Assembly (NCBI RefSeq): GCF_002441855.2
Contig: NZ_CP029487.1
Span: forward strand, 3,708,349-3,772,348
Source of the DNA: Eubacterium maltosivorans
GTDB lineage: Bacteria; Bacillota; Clostridia; Eubacteriales; Eubacteriaceae
Length of the DNA: 64,000 nucleotides
Reading direction: 5' to 3'
Part shown: positions 1 through 8,472 of the stretch, piece after piece
Layout of the letters: every line of letters starts with the position of its first letter
Numbering within the stretch: position 1 is the first letter of the stretch
Position numbers and translations under genes: made by a program
The notes under the pieces: generated by a model
Databases searched by the model: none
Seen by the model: the letters and a program-made list of their open reading frames with translations, nothing else
Told to the model about the DNA's origin: nothing

Positions 1-2
1 AG

Positions 3-386
3 ATCGATTCTCTGAGCCAGGCTGTGCCCGGGCTTACCCGCCTGTCCTCGGACCTGAAAGGGCCGGCCGAAAAGGCAGGGGAGTATCTGGAAATGTACCG
101 CGGGGGCATTGCCCAAAGGGGGGGGCATGCTGTGATATACGGCACGGCCGCACAGAACCGTTTCCATGTCAATTTTCTGCCAGAGACACTGGAGGAAAGA
201 GCGGAATGCGAGGCGTTGATGGCAGAATGGGCAGCCCGGGCAGCTGCGGACAGCGGCCAGATTGTCACCGAAAACGGCGCGGGCCTGCTGAAGCGGGAGC
301 TGGCCCTGCGCTTTGTACCAGAGGCGGTAAAGCGACAGATAAAGACAGTGAAGGAAGCGCTTGACCCAGAGGGAGTTTTTAAATGA
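3..386 (+). CDS. FAD-binding oxidoreductase (GlcD/LctD family), C-terminal part
   Basis: The reading frame is open from the window edge, so only the last ~127 residues are present; a GTG at 24 is internal, not a start. The C-terminus (motif ALDPEGVFK) is typical of the FAD-linked oxidase C-terminal domain of the glycolate oxidase/D-lactate dehydrogenase family. The stop overlaps the ATG of the EtfB gene (ATGA), so these genes are translationally coupled. In acetogens such as Acetobacterium woodii an oxidoreductase of this family with EtfB and EtfA forms the electron-confurcating lactate dehydrogenase. The same gene set here suggests a 2-hydroxyacid dehydrogenase, but the substrate is not readable from this fragment. 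Confidence 0.85.
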   Translation: MDSLSQAVPGLTRLSSDLKGPAEKAGEYLEMYRGGIAQRGGHAVIYGTAAQNRFHVNFLPETLEERAECEALMAEWAARAAADSGQIVTENGAGLLKRELALRFVPEAVKRQIKTVKEALDPEGVFK

Positions 387-1174
387 AAATAATCGTGTGT
401 ATCAAGCAGGTTCCAGCCCTCTCAGAGGCCAGCATGGACAGAGAGAAGGGGGTGCTGGTGCGGACTGGCGAGAATAAGATCAATCCCTACGACCTGCCGG
501 CCATCGAGACAGCTCTGCGGCTGAGAGAAGCCCTGGGCGGAGAGGTGACAGCGCTGACCATGGGGCCAGAGTCCGCTGAGCAGGCGCTGCGCACCGCTCT
601 GGCCATGACTGCGGATCACGCCTGTCTCATGAGTGACCGCGCCTTTGCGGGAGCTGATGTGCTCATGACAGCCCGGACGCTGGCCCAGGGGATTAAGGCC
701 CTGGGCGGGGCAGACCTGATCATCTGCGGGCAGCAGACCACCGATGGCGACACGGCCCAGGTACCCTTTTCGCTGGCGGAGCAGCTGAATATCCCGGTCA
801 TTGGCTGGGTGCGCGAGATTGTGAGCGCTTCAGAGGATCGGCTGGAGGCCTGCCAGGAGCTGACCGGAAGGAGCTGCCAGGTGTCCGGTGGGCTGCCCCT
901 GGTGCTGGCTGTCAACCCTACTATCTGTGAGGCGCGGATCCCAGGGCTGCGGGCTAAGCTGAAAGCAGGCAGGCAGGTGGTACAAAGGCTGGCTCTGAGC
1001 GATCTGGAACAGCAGGACAGTGAAACCTACGGCCTCTCAGGCTCACCCACCCGGGTGGTGCGCCTGTTTCAGCCGGAGACAACGGCCAAAAATCCGGTTC
1101 TGGAGCTGACATCCAGCCAGAGCGCAGCACTCTTGCTGGATGTGTGGAAAAGCGTGAAGGAGGCAGATGAGTGA
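383..1174 (+). CDS. etfB: Electron transfer flavoprotein beta subunit
   Basis: A 263-residue protein of the usual EtfB length. It opens with MKIIVCIKQVP and contains the family block around residues 110-135 (DLIICGQQTTDGDTAQVPF), which binds the nucleotide cofactor. It would pair with the EtfA encoded next to carry electrons between the adjacent FAD oxidoreductase and NAD(H) or ferredoxin pools. The start overlaps the upstream stop and its own stop overlaps the EtfA start, so the three genes form one tight operon. Whether the complex is bifurcating cannot be decided from the sequence alone, although the gene arrangement resembles lctBCD of acetogens. Confidence 0.93.
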   Translation: MKIIVCIKQVPALSEASMDREKGVLVRTGENKINPYDLPAIETALRLREALGGEVTALTMGPESAEQALRTALAMTADHACLMSDRAFAGADVLMTARTLAQGIKALGGADLIICGQQTTDGDTAQVPFSLAEQLNIPVIGWVREIVSASEDRLEACQELTGRSCQVSGGLPLVLAVNPTICEARIPGLRAKLKAGRQVVQRLALSDLEQQDSETYGLSGSPTRVVRLFQPETTAKNPVLELTSSQSAALLLDVWKSVKEADE

Positions 1175-2127
1175 GGACAGCACTAATCTATTTACAGGAG
1201 AGCCCCGGCGGACTGCACCCCGTATGCGCGGAGCTGGCGGCAAAGGGCTTAGAGCTGGCAGATGATACCGCTGGTGTGCTTATCTGCGGGGGATTGACGC
1301 CGGAGCTTACAGCAGCGCTGCGAAGCAGCGGCCTGGGCCGGGTTTACCTATATACGATTCCAGCAGCTGGTGTGTTTCTGCAGGAGGCGCACAAGGCAGC
1401 GGTGACAGACTGTGTGCGGCGGCTGGAGCCTGAAATCCTGCTGTTCGGCGCAACGCTTGAAGGGCGTTCCCTTGCCCCCATGATTGGGGCAGCCTTTAAG
1501 ACAGGAGTGACGGCAGACTGCACAGAGCTCTCCCTCAACAGCGCGGGGCAGCTGGTTCAGACCCGTCCGGCCTTCGGCGGCCGAATCATGGCCAGTATTC
1601 TGACCAGAACCGCGCGCCCCCAGATCGCCACAGCACGCCAGGGCGTGTTCAAGGCACAGCCCAAAGCGGCCGGAGACTGTGAGATCATCCCCTGTGAGCT
1701 GCCCGGAGATATTCAGCCGCGGCTGCAGATTGAGGACGAGGGCGCCGCGCCGGCTGGGGAAAAGGGCAGGCGCCCAGTGGTGGTGGCTGTGGGCGGTGGC
1801 CTGAGGGACAAGGCTGACCTGGCGCTGTTTGAGAAGCTGGCCGAAAAGCTGGACGCGGATCTGATGTGCTCCCGGGTGCTGGTGGAGCGGGGCTTTCTGC
1901 CCCAGAGAAGACAGATCGGTCTCAGCGGCAACGCCATCTCGGCAGAACTGCTGCTGTGCTTTGGCATATCCGGCTCAGTCCAGTTTTTATCAGGCATTAA
2001 GGGCGTTAAGCGCCTCTGTGCGGTTAACGAGGACCGGGAAGCTGAGATCATGAAAAACGCGGATTATCCGCTGCTGGGCGACCTGTACGGTGTGGCCCGC
2101 GCCATGCTTGCGGCAGCGGGCGATTGA
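1171..2127 (+). CDS. etfA: Electron transfer flavoprotein alpha subunit
   Basis: A 318-residue protein. The C-terminal FAD-binding domain is clear: RRQIGLSGNAISAELL, then CFGISGSVQFLSGIK, then an AVNEDREAEIMKNADYPLLGDL-like segment, matching the conserved QvGxTGk / GISGAiQH / InxDxxApIf order of EtfA. The GTG start at 1171 overlaps the EtfB stop (GTGA), which fixes the start. It forms the heterodimer with EtfB and would dock on the FAD oxidoreductase encoded upstream. It is the last gene of the operon: a new promoter for the YhfZ-like regulator overlaps its stop codon. Confidence 0.93.
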   Translation: MRTALIYLQESPGGLHPVCAELAAKGLELADDTAGVLICGGLTPELTAALRSSGLGRVYLYTIPAAGVFLQEAHKAAVTDCVRRLEPEILLFGATLEGRSLAPMIGAAFKTGVTADCTELSLNSAGQLVQTRPAFGGRIMASILTRTARPQIATARQGVFKAQPKAAGDCEIIPCELPGDIQPRLQIEDEGAAPAGEKGRRPVVVAVGGGLRDKADLALFEKLAEKLDADLMCSRVLVERGFLPQRRQIGLSGNAISAELLLCFGISGSVQFLSGIKGVKRLCAVNEDREAEIMKNADYPLLGDLYGVARAMLAAAGD

Positions 2128-2152
2128 CAAAAGCGGGATGCCGTGCTATTGT
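2124..2152 (+). promoter_or_regulatory. Promoter for the YhfZ-like regulator gene
   Basis: TTGACA at 2124-2129, a 17-nt spacer and TATTGT at 2147-2152. It overlaps the etfA stop and lies 32 nt before the regulator start. Confidence 0.6.
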
Positions 2153-2183
2153 AAAATGATATTGAAAGCATGAGGAAAAACCA

Positions 2184-3113
2184 ATGAAGCCAACCTTTTA
2201 TAAAAAAACAGGACTCGCCACCATTAACATCGCGCGGGATTTTTACACCATGCAGCCCGGCGACCGGGTGCCGACCATCGCGGAGTACACCCAGCGCTTT
2301 GAGGTGTCCCGCGGTATTGTCCAGAAAGCCATTGCCACCCTGGAGGAAGACGCGTGTATCCAAACGCAGAAGAACGGTGTCAAGGGCACCTTCGTGACCG
2401 GAATTGACTATGAAAAGCTCTACCCTTATACCAACTGGGGATCGCTGACCGGCACCATGCCTGTGCCCATGACCATCTCCTTTTCAAGCCTGACCACAGC
2501 CATCTGTGAGGAGATGGAGAAGAGCCCCTTTCCTTTCTCCTTTGCCTATGTCACAGGCTCCGAAAAGCGTCTGGCAGCCCTTAAGGAGATGATCTATGAC
2601 TTTATCATTGTGTCCAAGAGCTCGGCAGAGCGCTACCTGAGCGAAAATGATTTTCTGGAAAGGGCCATTGAGCTGACCGGCTGTATCTATTCCGAGCCAT
2701 ATATGCTGTACTTTCTGGATGACCAAAAAACAGAGATTGAGGACGGCATGCGCATGGCGGTGGATTGTAACAGCATTGACCAGTACACCATTTCCCAGAA
2801 GCTGTGTGAGGGAAAGGATGTGGTGTTTGTCCAGACGCCTTATACCAGTTTCAGCGAGCTGCTTGTCAAGAAAAATGTGGACTGCTTTATCTACCGGCGG
2901 GACGGCTGGTACAACAATTTTCAGCCTGACCTCAACCAGCGTGTTGTGGAGCTGCCCGGCTATCCCCTGGAGGAAGTGACCACCCCGGTTATCCTGATCA
3001 ACCGGGAAAATTACGGCTTTAAAAAGCTCCTCTGCCAGTACATCACAGTGGAGAAGACCCATGAAATTCAGGAAAAAGTGATCTCCGGCGAATGTGCTGT
3101 CAAGTTTTTTTAG
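2184..3113 (+). CDS. YhfZ-family GntR-like transcriptional regulator
   Basis: A 309-residue protein. Residues ~1-75 form a GntR-like winged helix (PTIAEYTQRFEVSRGIVQKA), and the rest resembles the periplasmic-binding-like effector domain of YhfZ regulators. This is not a UTRA or FadR C-terminus. It follows the FAD-oxidoreductase/Etf operon and has its own promoter overlapping the etfA stop, so it plausibly controls that operon in response to the oxidised substrate; this is inference. The ATG at 2184 has a weak upstream AGGAAAAA-type ribosome site. A palindromic repeat with a T-rich flank follows the stop and probably ends the transcript. Confidence 0.75.
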   Translation: MKPTFYKKTGLATINIARDFYTMQPGDRVPTIAEYTQRFEVSRGIVQKAIATLEEDACIQTQKNGVKGTFVTGIDYEKLYPYTNWGSLTGTMPVPMTISFSSLTTAICEEMEKSPFPFSFAYVTGSEKRLAALKEMIYDFIIVSKSSAERYLSENDFLERAIELTGCIYSEPYMLYFLDDQKTEIEDGMRMAVDCNSIDQYTISQKLCEGKDVVFVQTPYTSFSELLVKKNVDCFIYRRDGWYNNFQPDLNQRVVELPGYPLEEVTTPVILINRENYGFKKLLCQYITVEKTHEIQEKVISGECAVKFF

Positions 3114-3122
3114 GAAGACCAA

Positions 3123-3157
3123 AAAAGAACCCGTATCGCGGCGATACGGGTTCTTTT
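3123..3157. repeat. Dispersed palindrome, type 1, copy 1
   Basis: Arms CCCGTATCG and CGATACGGG (3130-3150) around the centre CGG, extended by AAAGAA/TTCTTT on the outside. A T-rich run follows, so this copy could also terminate the regulator transcript. Confidence 0.9.
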
Positions 3158-3189
3158 GTTTTTTGTTTATTAAAAATTAAATAATATAC

Positions 3190-3219
3190 TTTACAAAATG
3201 ATATTATACGTTGTATAAT
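3190..3219 (+). promoter_or_regulatory. Promoter of the PadR/DUF1700/DUF4097 operon
   Basis: TTTACA at 3190-3195, an 18-nt spacer and a perfect TATAAT at 3214-3219. The -10 element lies inside the PadR-type operator. Confidence 0.7.
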
Positions 3220-3225
3220 ATCATT
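3197..3225. promoter_or_regulatory. PadR-type operator
   Basis: Perfect inverted repeat: AATGATATTATA, 5-nt spacer CGTTG, TATAATATCATT. It covers the promoter spacer and the whole -10 box, so a bound dimer would block the polymerase. PadR regulators usually repress their own operon, and the next gene is a PadR protein. Confidence 0.8.
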
Positions 3226-3252
3226 AACGATATAAAGAAAGGAGATGCGAGG

Positions 3253-3576
3253 ATGATTTTTCAATTAGGCTCCGCACTTCTGGACGCCTGTGTGCTGGCC
3301 GTTCTCTCAGAGGAGGACGCTTACGGCTACAGTCTGACACAGCGGGTCAAAAGTGTGCTGGATATTTCAGAATCCACCCTTTACCCGGTGCTCAGGCGTC
3401 TGCAAAAGGAAAAGTACCTGGCCACCTACGATAAGCCCTTTCAGGGACGGAATCGCCGTTATTACGCCATTACGGAAAGCGGAAGGGCCAAGCTGGCAGA
3501 ATACCGTGAAGAGTGGGATATTTACAAGGAAAAAATAGATTCGCTTCTGATAGGAGGTGGCGTGAATGAATCGTGA
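3253..3576 (+). CDS. PadR-family transcriptional repressor
   Basis: A 107-residue protein, the size of short class II PadR regulators. The winged helix is clear (LDACVLAVLSEEDAYGYSLT, then SESTLYPVLRRLQKEKYL, then RNRRYYAITESGRAKL). An in-frame ATG further up at 3211 lies inside the operator and lacks a ribosome site. The start at 3253 follows AAAGGAGATGCGAGG and is preferred. It overlaps the DUF1700 gene by 11 nt. PadR-DUF1700-DUF4097 is a recurring Firmicute operon in which PadR senses envelope or drug stress. The perfect operator over the promoter suggests autorepression. Confidence 0.9.
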   Translation: MIFQLGSALLDACVLAVLSEEDAYGYSLTQRVKSVLDISESTLYPVLRRLQKEKYLATYDKPFQGRNRRYYAITESGRAKLAEYREEWDIYKEKIDSLLIGGGVNES

Positions 3577-4138
3577 AGAGTATATGGCAGCGCTGGAAAA
3601 GCACTTGAGAAAGCTGCCAAGGGATGAAAGGGAAAATGCCCTGGTGTATTACAATGAATATTTTGATGACGCCGGGCCGGAAAATGAGGACAGGGTTATC
3701 GGGGAGCTGGGCTCGCCGGCCAAGCTGGCCGCGCAGCTGCGCAGCGAGTACGCCCTGAAGGGAAATGAGCAAGAGAAAAAGAAAATGCCTGTGGTGTTAA
3801 TTGTGATCTTATCCATCTTCGCGGCGCCCATCGCCCTGCCACTGGTCATTGTGGCCGCGGCTTTGGTATTTGTGCTGATGGTGGTGGTTTTCGCCTTCCT
3901 GTTCGCCTTTGTGGTGACAGCGGTGAGCCTAATCCTGGGCGGTTTCCTCTGGATGGTGATCGGGCTGATTTTGATCTTTCAGAGCCCGGCGGCTACGCTG
4001 TTTTACGTGGGCGGCGGGGCGCTCGCGTTGGGGCTGGGGATATTGCTGGGAGTGGGCATGTACCACCTGATCCCCTGGGTGATCAGCGGTTTTAAGCGGA
4101 TGGCCGAAGCGATTTTGGAATGGAGGAAAAATGCATGA
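3566..4138 (+). CDS. DUF1700 (HAAS-like) membrane protein
   Basis: A 190-residue protein. The N-terminal ~65 residues are the conserved soluble domain (MNREEYMAALEKHLRKLP, then YYNEYFDDAGPENEDRVIGELGSP). Three or four hydrophobic helices follow between about residues 75 and 175. The family is regularly encoded between a PadR regulator and a DUF4097 protein, as here; its biochemical role is not established. The start overlaps the end of the PadR gene, and the stop overlaps the preferred start of the next gene (ATGA), so the three are co-translated. Confidence 0.88.
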   Translation: MNREEYMAALEKHLRKLPRDERENALVYYNEYFDDAGPENEDRVIGELGSPAKLAAQLRSEYALKGNEQEKKKMPVVLIVILSIFAAPIALPLVIVAAALVFVLMVVVFAFLFAFVVTAVSLILGGFLWMVIGLILIFQSPAATLFYVGGGALALGLGILLGVGMYHLIPWVISGFKRMAEAILEWRKNA

Positions 4139-5172
4139 AATTTGAATCAAAAAAGCTCTTGAAAATTGGCGGGATTCTGGCAGCCGGCGGACTTCTGCTC
4201 GCCGGGGTCGGCATGCTGCTGGGCGGCATGACCTCCACCTATATTGACAGCAGGGGAATCCATGTGATGAAGTATGAGGAAAAAAGGCTGGAATACCAGA
4301 AGATACCCGGTAAAATAGAGAACCTTGATATTGATTTTTCACTGGCAGACCTGGAAATAATCCTGGCAGATGAAAACGCCATTGAGGCAGTCTACTATGA
4401 GGACTCGGCAAAGCCTGTGATCCATCAGGACGGGAACACCACTGCCATCACCAGCAGGAGCCAGGAGGAAAACCGCATGGTTCTTATGGGCGTCGGCAAC
4501 ATTTACGGCAACTCAAAGATCAAGGTCTACCTGGATAAAAAGGAAACGGGCCAGTCTCTGGACGCCAGGGTGGACAATGGCAAGATCCAGTTTAACGGCC
4601 CCAGGGCCTTTAAGGCGCTGTCGGTTCAGAACCATCTGGGCAGTATAAATATGACCTCCGTCAAAGCAGACAGCGTGTATATAAAGCTGGACAACGGCGA
4701 TCTGGACGCGAGCGATGTTGAGACCAAGAGCTTTACAGTGGAGAACCATCTTGGAAAAATCAAGGCGGCCAATATCCGTGCCGATGAGGGAAGCATTAAA
4801 AACGACAATGGAAAGATCACCCTGACGGACAGCACCTATAACATGCTGACCGCCGAGGACCACCTGGGCGATATTGTCGGCGAGGGGTTAAGCATTAAGG
4901 GCGGACAGTTCAAAAACGACAATGGCAAGATTAACCTGAGCGGCGCCATAGAGGGAGAAATCAACGTGACAGCCCATCTGGGGGATGTGAACATCAAGAC
5001 CAGTATTTCCCGGGAAACGGCCGGATACCAGCTGAGCACCAGCTTAGGCAAGGTGGTGGTTGACGGCGCCAAATATGAGGAAGTAGTCCGGGATGAAAAC
5101 CAGAGCGCCACCAGCCGCTTTGTCATCAACAATAACAACGGCGATATCCGTCTGGATTTTGGAAAACAGTAA
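4135..5172 (+). CDS. DUF4097-family beta-repeat envelope protein
   Basis: A 345-residue protein. One N-terminal transmembrane segment (about residues 10-33) is followed by a long beta-rich region with repeated turns such as VENHLGKIKA and NDNGKITL, the hallmark of the DUF4097 putative adhesin/beta-helix fold. The ATG at 4135 is chosen over one at 4120 because GGAGG lies 8 nt before it and it overlaps the DUF1700 stop (ATGA). It is probably anchored in the membrane with the repeat domain outside. Function is unknown; the operon suggests a role in envelope stress sensing. Confidence 0.85.
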   Translation: MKFESKKLLKIGGILAAGGLLLAGVGMLLGGMTSTYIDSRGIHVMKYEEKRLEYQKIPGKIENLDIDFSLADLEIILADENAIEAVYYEDSAKPVIHQDGNTTAITSRSQEENRMVLMGVGNIYGNSKIKVYLDKKETGQSLDARVDNGKIQFNGPRAFKALSVQNHLGSINMTSVKADSVYIKLDNGDLDASDVETKSFTVENHLGKIKAANIRADEGSIKNDNGKITLTDSTYNMLTAEDHLGDIVGEGLSIKGGQFKNDNGKINLSGAIEGEINVTAHLGDVNIKTSISRETAGYQLSTSLGKVVVDGAKYEEVVRDENQSATSRFVINNNNGDIRLDFGKQ

Positions 5173-5190
5173 GCCGCTATATCAATTTAG

Positions 5191-5219
5191 TCAACCCGTA
5201 TCGCCACGATACGGGTTGA
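5191..5219. repeat. Dispersed palindrome, type 1, copy 2
   Basis: Perfect 13-nt arms (TCAACCCGTATCG and its complement) around the centre CCA, followed by ATTTTTG. It lies just after the DUF4097 gene and may act as its terminator. Confidence 0.9.
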
Positions 5220-5367
5220 TTTTTGCGTTGTGTATAAAATTAAGGGTACATGCTATAGGGAGGGCCCCAAAATGTCAAAAATGATCCATATTCTGACATA
5301 ATTGATCATAGGAACCTCAGCTGTAAAATGGTATAATCTTAACATCAAAGACAGGAGTGAAGCTTAC

Positions 5368-5985
5368 ATGGTCATTACCTATGAAACAGAGAGTACGGCC
5401 TATAAAGATAAAAATGCACTGTACGTCAATGCCACCAACCGCTGCAATAACCGCTGCGTGTTTTGCCACCGGTTTAACCGGGAGGAGGAGGCCAGCCGTA
5501 TGGACGAGCTGTGGCTTGAGCGGGAGCCGGCAGTGGAGGAGATTTTAAACGATATCCGGGCGAGGGATATGGCGAAGTATGACGAAATCGTCTTTTGCGG
5601 CTACGGCGAGCCGACCTGCCGCCTGAAGGATATTCTGGAGATCGCGCGGGTGCTGAAGCAGGAATACGGCGTGGCAGTCCGGCTGAACACCAACGGCCTG
5701 GCCGACACCCTGTACGGTGAGGATGTCACCCCCTGGCTGGCCGGCCTGGTGGATGTGGTGTCCGTGAGCCTGAACGCGCCAGATGCAGAGGAATACGAGG
5801 CCCTGTGCCGCCCCCAGGCAGAGCACGCCTTTGAGCACATGCTCCGCTTCGCGGAAAACGCCGCGCGTTTTGCAAAGGTCTATATGACCATCATCGACAC
5901 CATGAGCCCGGAGGGGCAGGCCGCCTGTCTTCGGATCGCAGAAGAATGCGGTGCAGCGCTTAAAGTACGCCACTACCTGCGGTGA
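5368..5985 (+). CDS. TatD-associated radical SAM protein
   Basis: A 205-residue short radical SAM protein with the cluster motif CNNRCVFC (C26, C30, C33) near the N-terminus. A GYGEPTCR segment follows and probably contacts SAM. The compact form and N-terminus (TNRCNNRCVFCHR) match the family usually encoded beside TatD nuclease (tatD_link_rSAM). No tatD gene is next to it here. The ATG at 5368 has AGGAG 12 nt upstream and starts at the conserved N-terminus; an upstream in-frame ATG at 5302 has no ribosome site. TATAAT at 5332-5337 is a probable -10 box. The modified substrate is unknown. Confidence 0.8.
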   Translation: MVITYETESTAYKDKNALYVNATNRCNNRCVFCHRFNREEEASRMDELWLEREPAVEEILNDIRARDMAKYDEIVFCGYGEPTCRLKDILEIARVLKQEYGVAVRLNTNGLADTLYGEDVTPWLAGLVDVVSVSLNAPDAEEYEALCRPQAEHAFEHMLRFAENAARFAKVYMTIIDTMSPEGQAACLRIAEECGAALKVRHYLR

Positions 5986-6003
5986 GATGATGAGAAGATG
6001 AAA

Positions 6004-6032
6004 GAGGCTGCCTGCGGGCGGCTTTTTTTTGA
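6004..6032 (+). terminator. Rho-independent terminator
   Basis: Stem AGGCTGCC/GGCGGCTT with two G-U pairs and loop TGCG, then a run of eight T. It lies 20 nt after the radical SAM gene. Confidence 0.75.
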
Positions 6033-6110
6033 TTGGACAAATTTGTTAAGGAAAAGGACAAAAATAAGGGAGTTCAGGTATGGTATAATTTTAGCAGAGG
6101 AGGGATTGGT

Positions 6111-7631
6111 ATGGCGGTTCAGGTAATGGAGTGGGGTTATATAGACTGGAAGCATGTCAAGACAGAAAATAACCCAAGACAGAATATGAATATTGGCATT
6201 GTGGTCATCGAGCCCGGCAGACATCTGGCAGAGCATGTGCATTACGGGCAGGAGCAGCTGTTGTATGTGCTGCAGGGCAGGGGCATTTACTACATTAACG
6301 GAGAGCGTGTCGAGCCTGAGCCAGGGCAGATCTTTTATATGGAGGCAGGAAGCTCCCATGAGGTCTATAACCCCACCGACGGGCAGATAAAAGAGCTGCT
6401 GGTCTCCAACCCGGTATACGGTGCGGAGGAGATTTCCATCGATACACTAATAAACCTGGAGGCACCGTCAGACGATATTCTTTATGCGGCTGTGGAGGGC
6501 GTGCGCCAGCAGTCCATCGACCCGCTCAAGCTGCCCCTGACCATCTACGACACTGCGGGCAAAACAGTGCTGCAGACAAACTGTTTTCCGGATTACTGCA
6601 CAGAGCGCTGCAACCCGTTTGGCAGCAGCAGCTGTCCATGCCGGGGCATGGGACAGGCGAACCTGAGCGAGCCCTGGGATTACCGGCAGTTTGTCTGCCC
6701 CTACGGCCTGACCCTTTACCAGCAGCCCATCGTGCATGAAAACCGGTGCATCGGTGTGATTCAGGGCGGTTATATCCTGTTGTCCACCATGAAAAGCGAG
6801 GGCAAGACCAGCGACCGCACCGAGGAGCTGTACGATACGCCGGAGAGCACAGCCCTGAGCATCCGCATGCTGCTCAGGAGGATTGCCGAGCATATTGTGA
6901 GTTTCTGCGTGTTCAGCGACGCCCGCAGGGTGCTGGAAGCCAAGGAGAGGGACATCGACGACGCCCAGAAATACAGCAAGCGGCTGGAAAAAAACCTCAA
7001 GGCTGCCCAGAATATCGTGACCGACCTGCGCATCAACCACCATTTTCTGTTCAATACCCTGAACTGTATGGCCGGTATGGCTCTGGATAAGGATGCTTAC
7101 GAGTTGTACGACGCCATCATCGACCTGTCCAAGATGTTCCGCTACACCACCAAGACCAAGGAGAACTTTGTGCCCTTCAGCCAGGAGGCCGCTTACCTTA
7201 AGACCTATCTGAAGCTCCAGAAGCTGCGCTACGAGGACAGCCTGCAGGTGGATATCAAGATTAATACTCAGCTTGACGACTGGCTGGTGCCCTTTAACTT
7301 TTTACAGCCCATCGCCGAGAACGCCTTTACCCATGGCTTTGACACCAACAACCTGAAAAAGCGGCTGTCTGTCACGGCTCAGCCAAGCGGCAGCAAGGTA
7401 CTGATCTCCATCTACAATAATGGCGCGGTGATTGACTACGGCACCCTGAGCCGCATAAACGACAGCCTGCCCTCGGGCAGTGAGCATGGCCTGTCACTGA
7501 TTTATGCCAAGCTGAAAATGCGCTTCGGCCCGGATTTTTCGATGAATGTGTACTCCGATGAGCGCATCGGCACATGGATTATTCTGGAATTGCCCTACTC
7601 ATATCAAAAGGAAGTGGAGAACGATGATTAA
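6111..7631 (+). CDS. Cupin-PocR sensor histidine kinase (LytS/YesM type)
   Basis: A 506-residue soluble kinase with no transmembrane helices. Residues ~30-115 form a cupin barrel (PGRHLAEHVHYGQEQLLYVL, then EPGQIFYMEAGSSHEV). Residues ~120-270 form a PocR-like sensor with a cysteine-rich stretch (CFPDYCTERC, SSCPC, FVCPYG). A coiled segment leads to a His_kinase domain with the phosphoacceptor motif NHHFLFNTLN, then a HATPase domain (QPIAENAFTHGF). The ATG at 6111 follows AGAGGAGGGAT; earlier in-frame ATGs lack a ribosome site. It overlaps the response regulator gene by 8 nt and forms a two-component pair with it. The cupin plus PocR front end implies sensing of a cytoplasmic small molecule, probably the substrate handled by the next genes. 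Confidence 0.88.
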   Translation: MAVQVMEWGYIDWKHVKTENNPRQNMNIGIVVIEPGRHLAEHVHYGQEQLLYVLQGRGIYYINGERVEPEPGQIFYMEAGSSHEVYNPTDGQIKELLVSNPVYGAEEISIDTLINLEAPSDDILYAAVEGVRQQSIDPLKLPLTIYDTAGKTVLQTNCFPDYCTERCNPFGSSSCPCRGMGQANLSEPWDYRQFVCPYGLTLYQQPIVHENRCIGVIQGGYILLSTMKSEGKTSDRTEELYDTPESTALSIRMLLRRIAEHIVSFCVFSDARRVLEAKERDIDDAQKYSKRLEKNLKAAQNIVTDLRINHHFLFNTLNCMAGMALDKDAYELYDAIIDLSKMFRYTTKTKENFVPFSQEAAYLKTYLKLQKLRYEDSLQVDIKINTQLDDWLVPFNFLQPIAENAFTHGFDTNNLKKRLSVTAQPSGSKVLISIYNNGAVIDYGTLSRINDSLPSGSEHGLSLIYAKLKMRFGPDFSMNVYSDERIGTWIILELPYSYQKEVENDD

Positions 7632-8313
7632 AGTGGTTATCGCTGACGACGAAAAGGCCGTTTCCAAGATCATACAGCATTTTATCGCGCGCGAAAAGCT
7701 GCCGCTCCAGGTTGAGGGCGTTGCCCTGGACGGAGAGAGCGCCCTGCAGATGATCCGCCAAAAGAAGCCGGATCTGGTATTTCTGGACATCAAGATGCCC
7801 CTTATGGACGGCTTTGAGGTCATGGAAGCCCTGAAGGAGCAGGCGATTGATGTGAAGATTGTGATTATCACTGCCTACGAGTCCTTCGAGTACGCCCAGC
7901 GGGCCCTGCGCATGGGCGCCAGGGATATTATTCTCAAACCCATTGAGTATGAGCAGTTTACCCAGGCTCTGCTCCGGTCTGTGGGCTGGAATTTTACGGG
8001 TAATGACCTGGTTAACCAGGTGCTGGAGTACATTCACACCCATTTTACAGAGAAGATCGAACTCCAGCTGCTGTCGGAGCAGTTTCACGTCACAGCCAGC
8101 TACCTTTCCAAGCAGTTTAAGCGCTACGTGGACACCAACCTCATCGGCTATGTGAACAAAATCCGGATTGAGCACGCTGTCGATCTGCTGAAAAACGAAC
8201 CCTACAGCATACAGGAGGTGGCTAAGCAGGTGGGCTATGAGAATGTGAATTATTTTTACAAAAAGTTCAAGGAGCAGACCGGACGTATGCCGTCAGATTA
8301 TCTGAAGAAGTAA
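7624..8313 (+). CDS. AraC-type response regulator
   Basis: A 229-residue protein. The N-terminal receiver domain (residues 1-120) has the phosphoacceptor context PDLVFLDIKMPLMDGFEV and conserved IITAYES and LKPIE segments. The C-terminus holds two AraC-type helix-turn-helices (HVTASYLSKQFKRYV, then SIQEVAKQVGYENVNYFYKKF). The start at 7624 (MIKVVIADDE) overlaps the kinase stop and follows GTGGAGAA. A strong terminator follows directly, so kinase and regulator form one unit. The likely target is the downstream SHMT-like enzyme and symporter. Confidence 0.92.
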   Translation: MIKVVIADDEKAVSKIIQHFIAREKLPLQVEGVALDGESALQMIRQKKPDLVFLDIKMPLMDGFEVMEALKEQAIDVKIVIITAYESFEYAQRALRMGARDIILKPIEYEQFTQALLRSVGWNFTGNDLVNQVLEYIHTHFTEKIELQLLSEQFHVTASYLSKQFKRYVDTNLIGYVNKIRIEHAVDLLKNEPYSIQEVAKQVGYENVNYFYKKFKEQTGRMPSDYLKK

Positions 8314-8319
8314 AATATA

Positions 8320-8354
8320 TAAGCTGTCACGATATTATAGTGACAGCTATTTTT
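8320..8354 (+). terminator. Rho-independent terminator after the two-component operon
   Basis: Stem AGCTGTCAC/GTGACAGCT with loop GATATTATA, then ATTTTTG. Confidence 0.85.
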
Positions 8355-8472
8355 GTGTCAACTGGATAAAAATGATCATGAAATCGACAATTCTCTTCAT
8401 AGATTGCGCTTTGTAATCGTGTTAGAATGAGATCATCGAAAACAAACACAGAAAACGAAGTGAGGTATTGAA

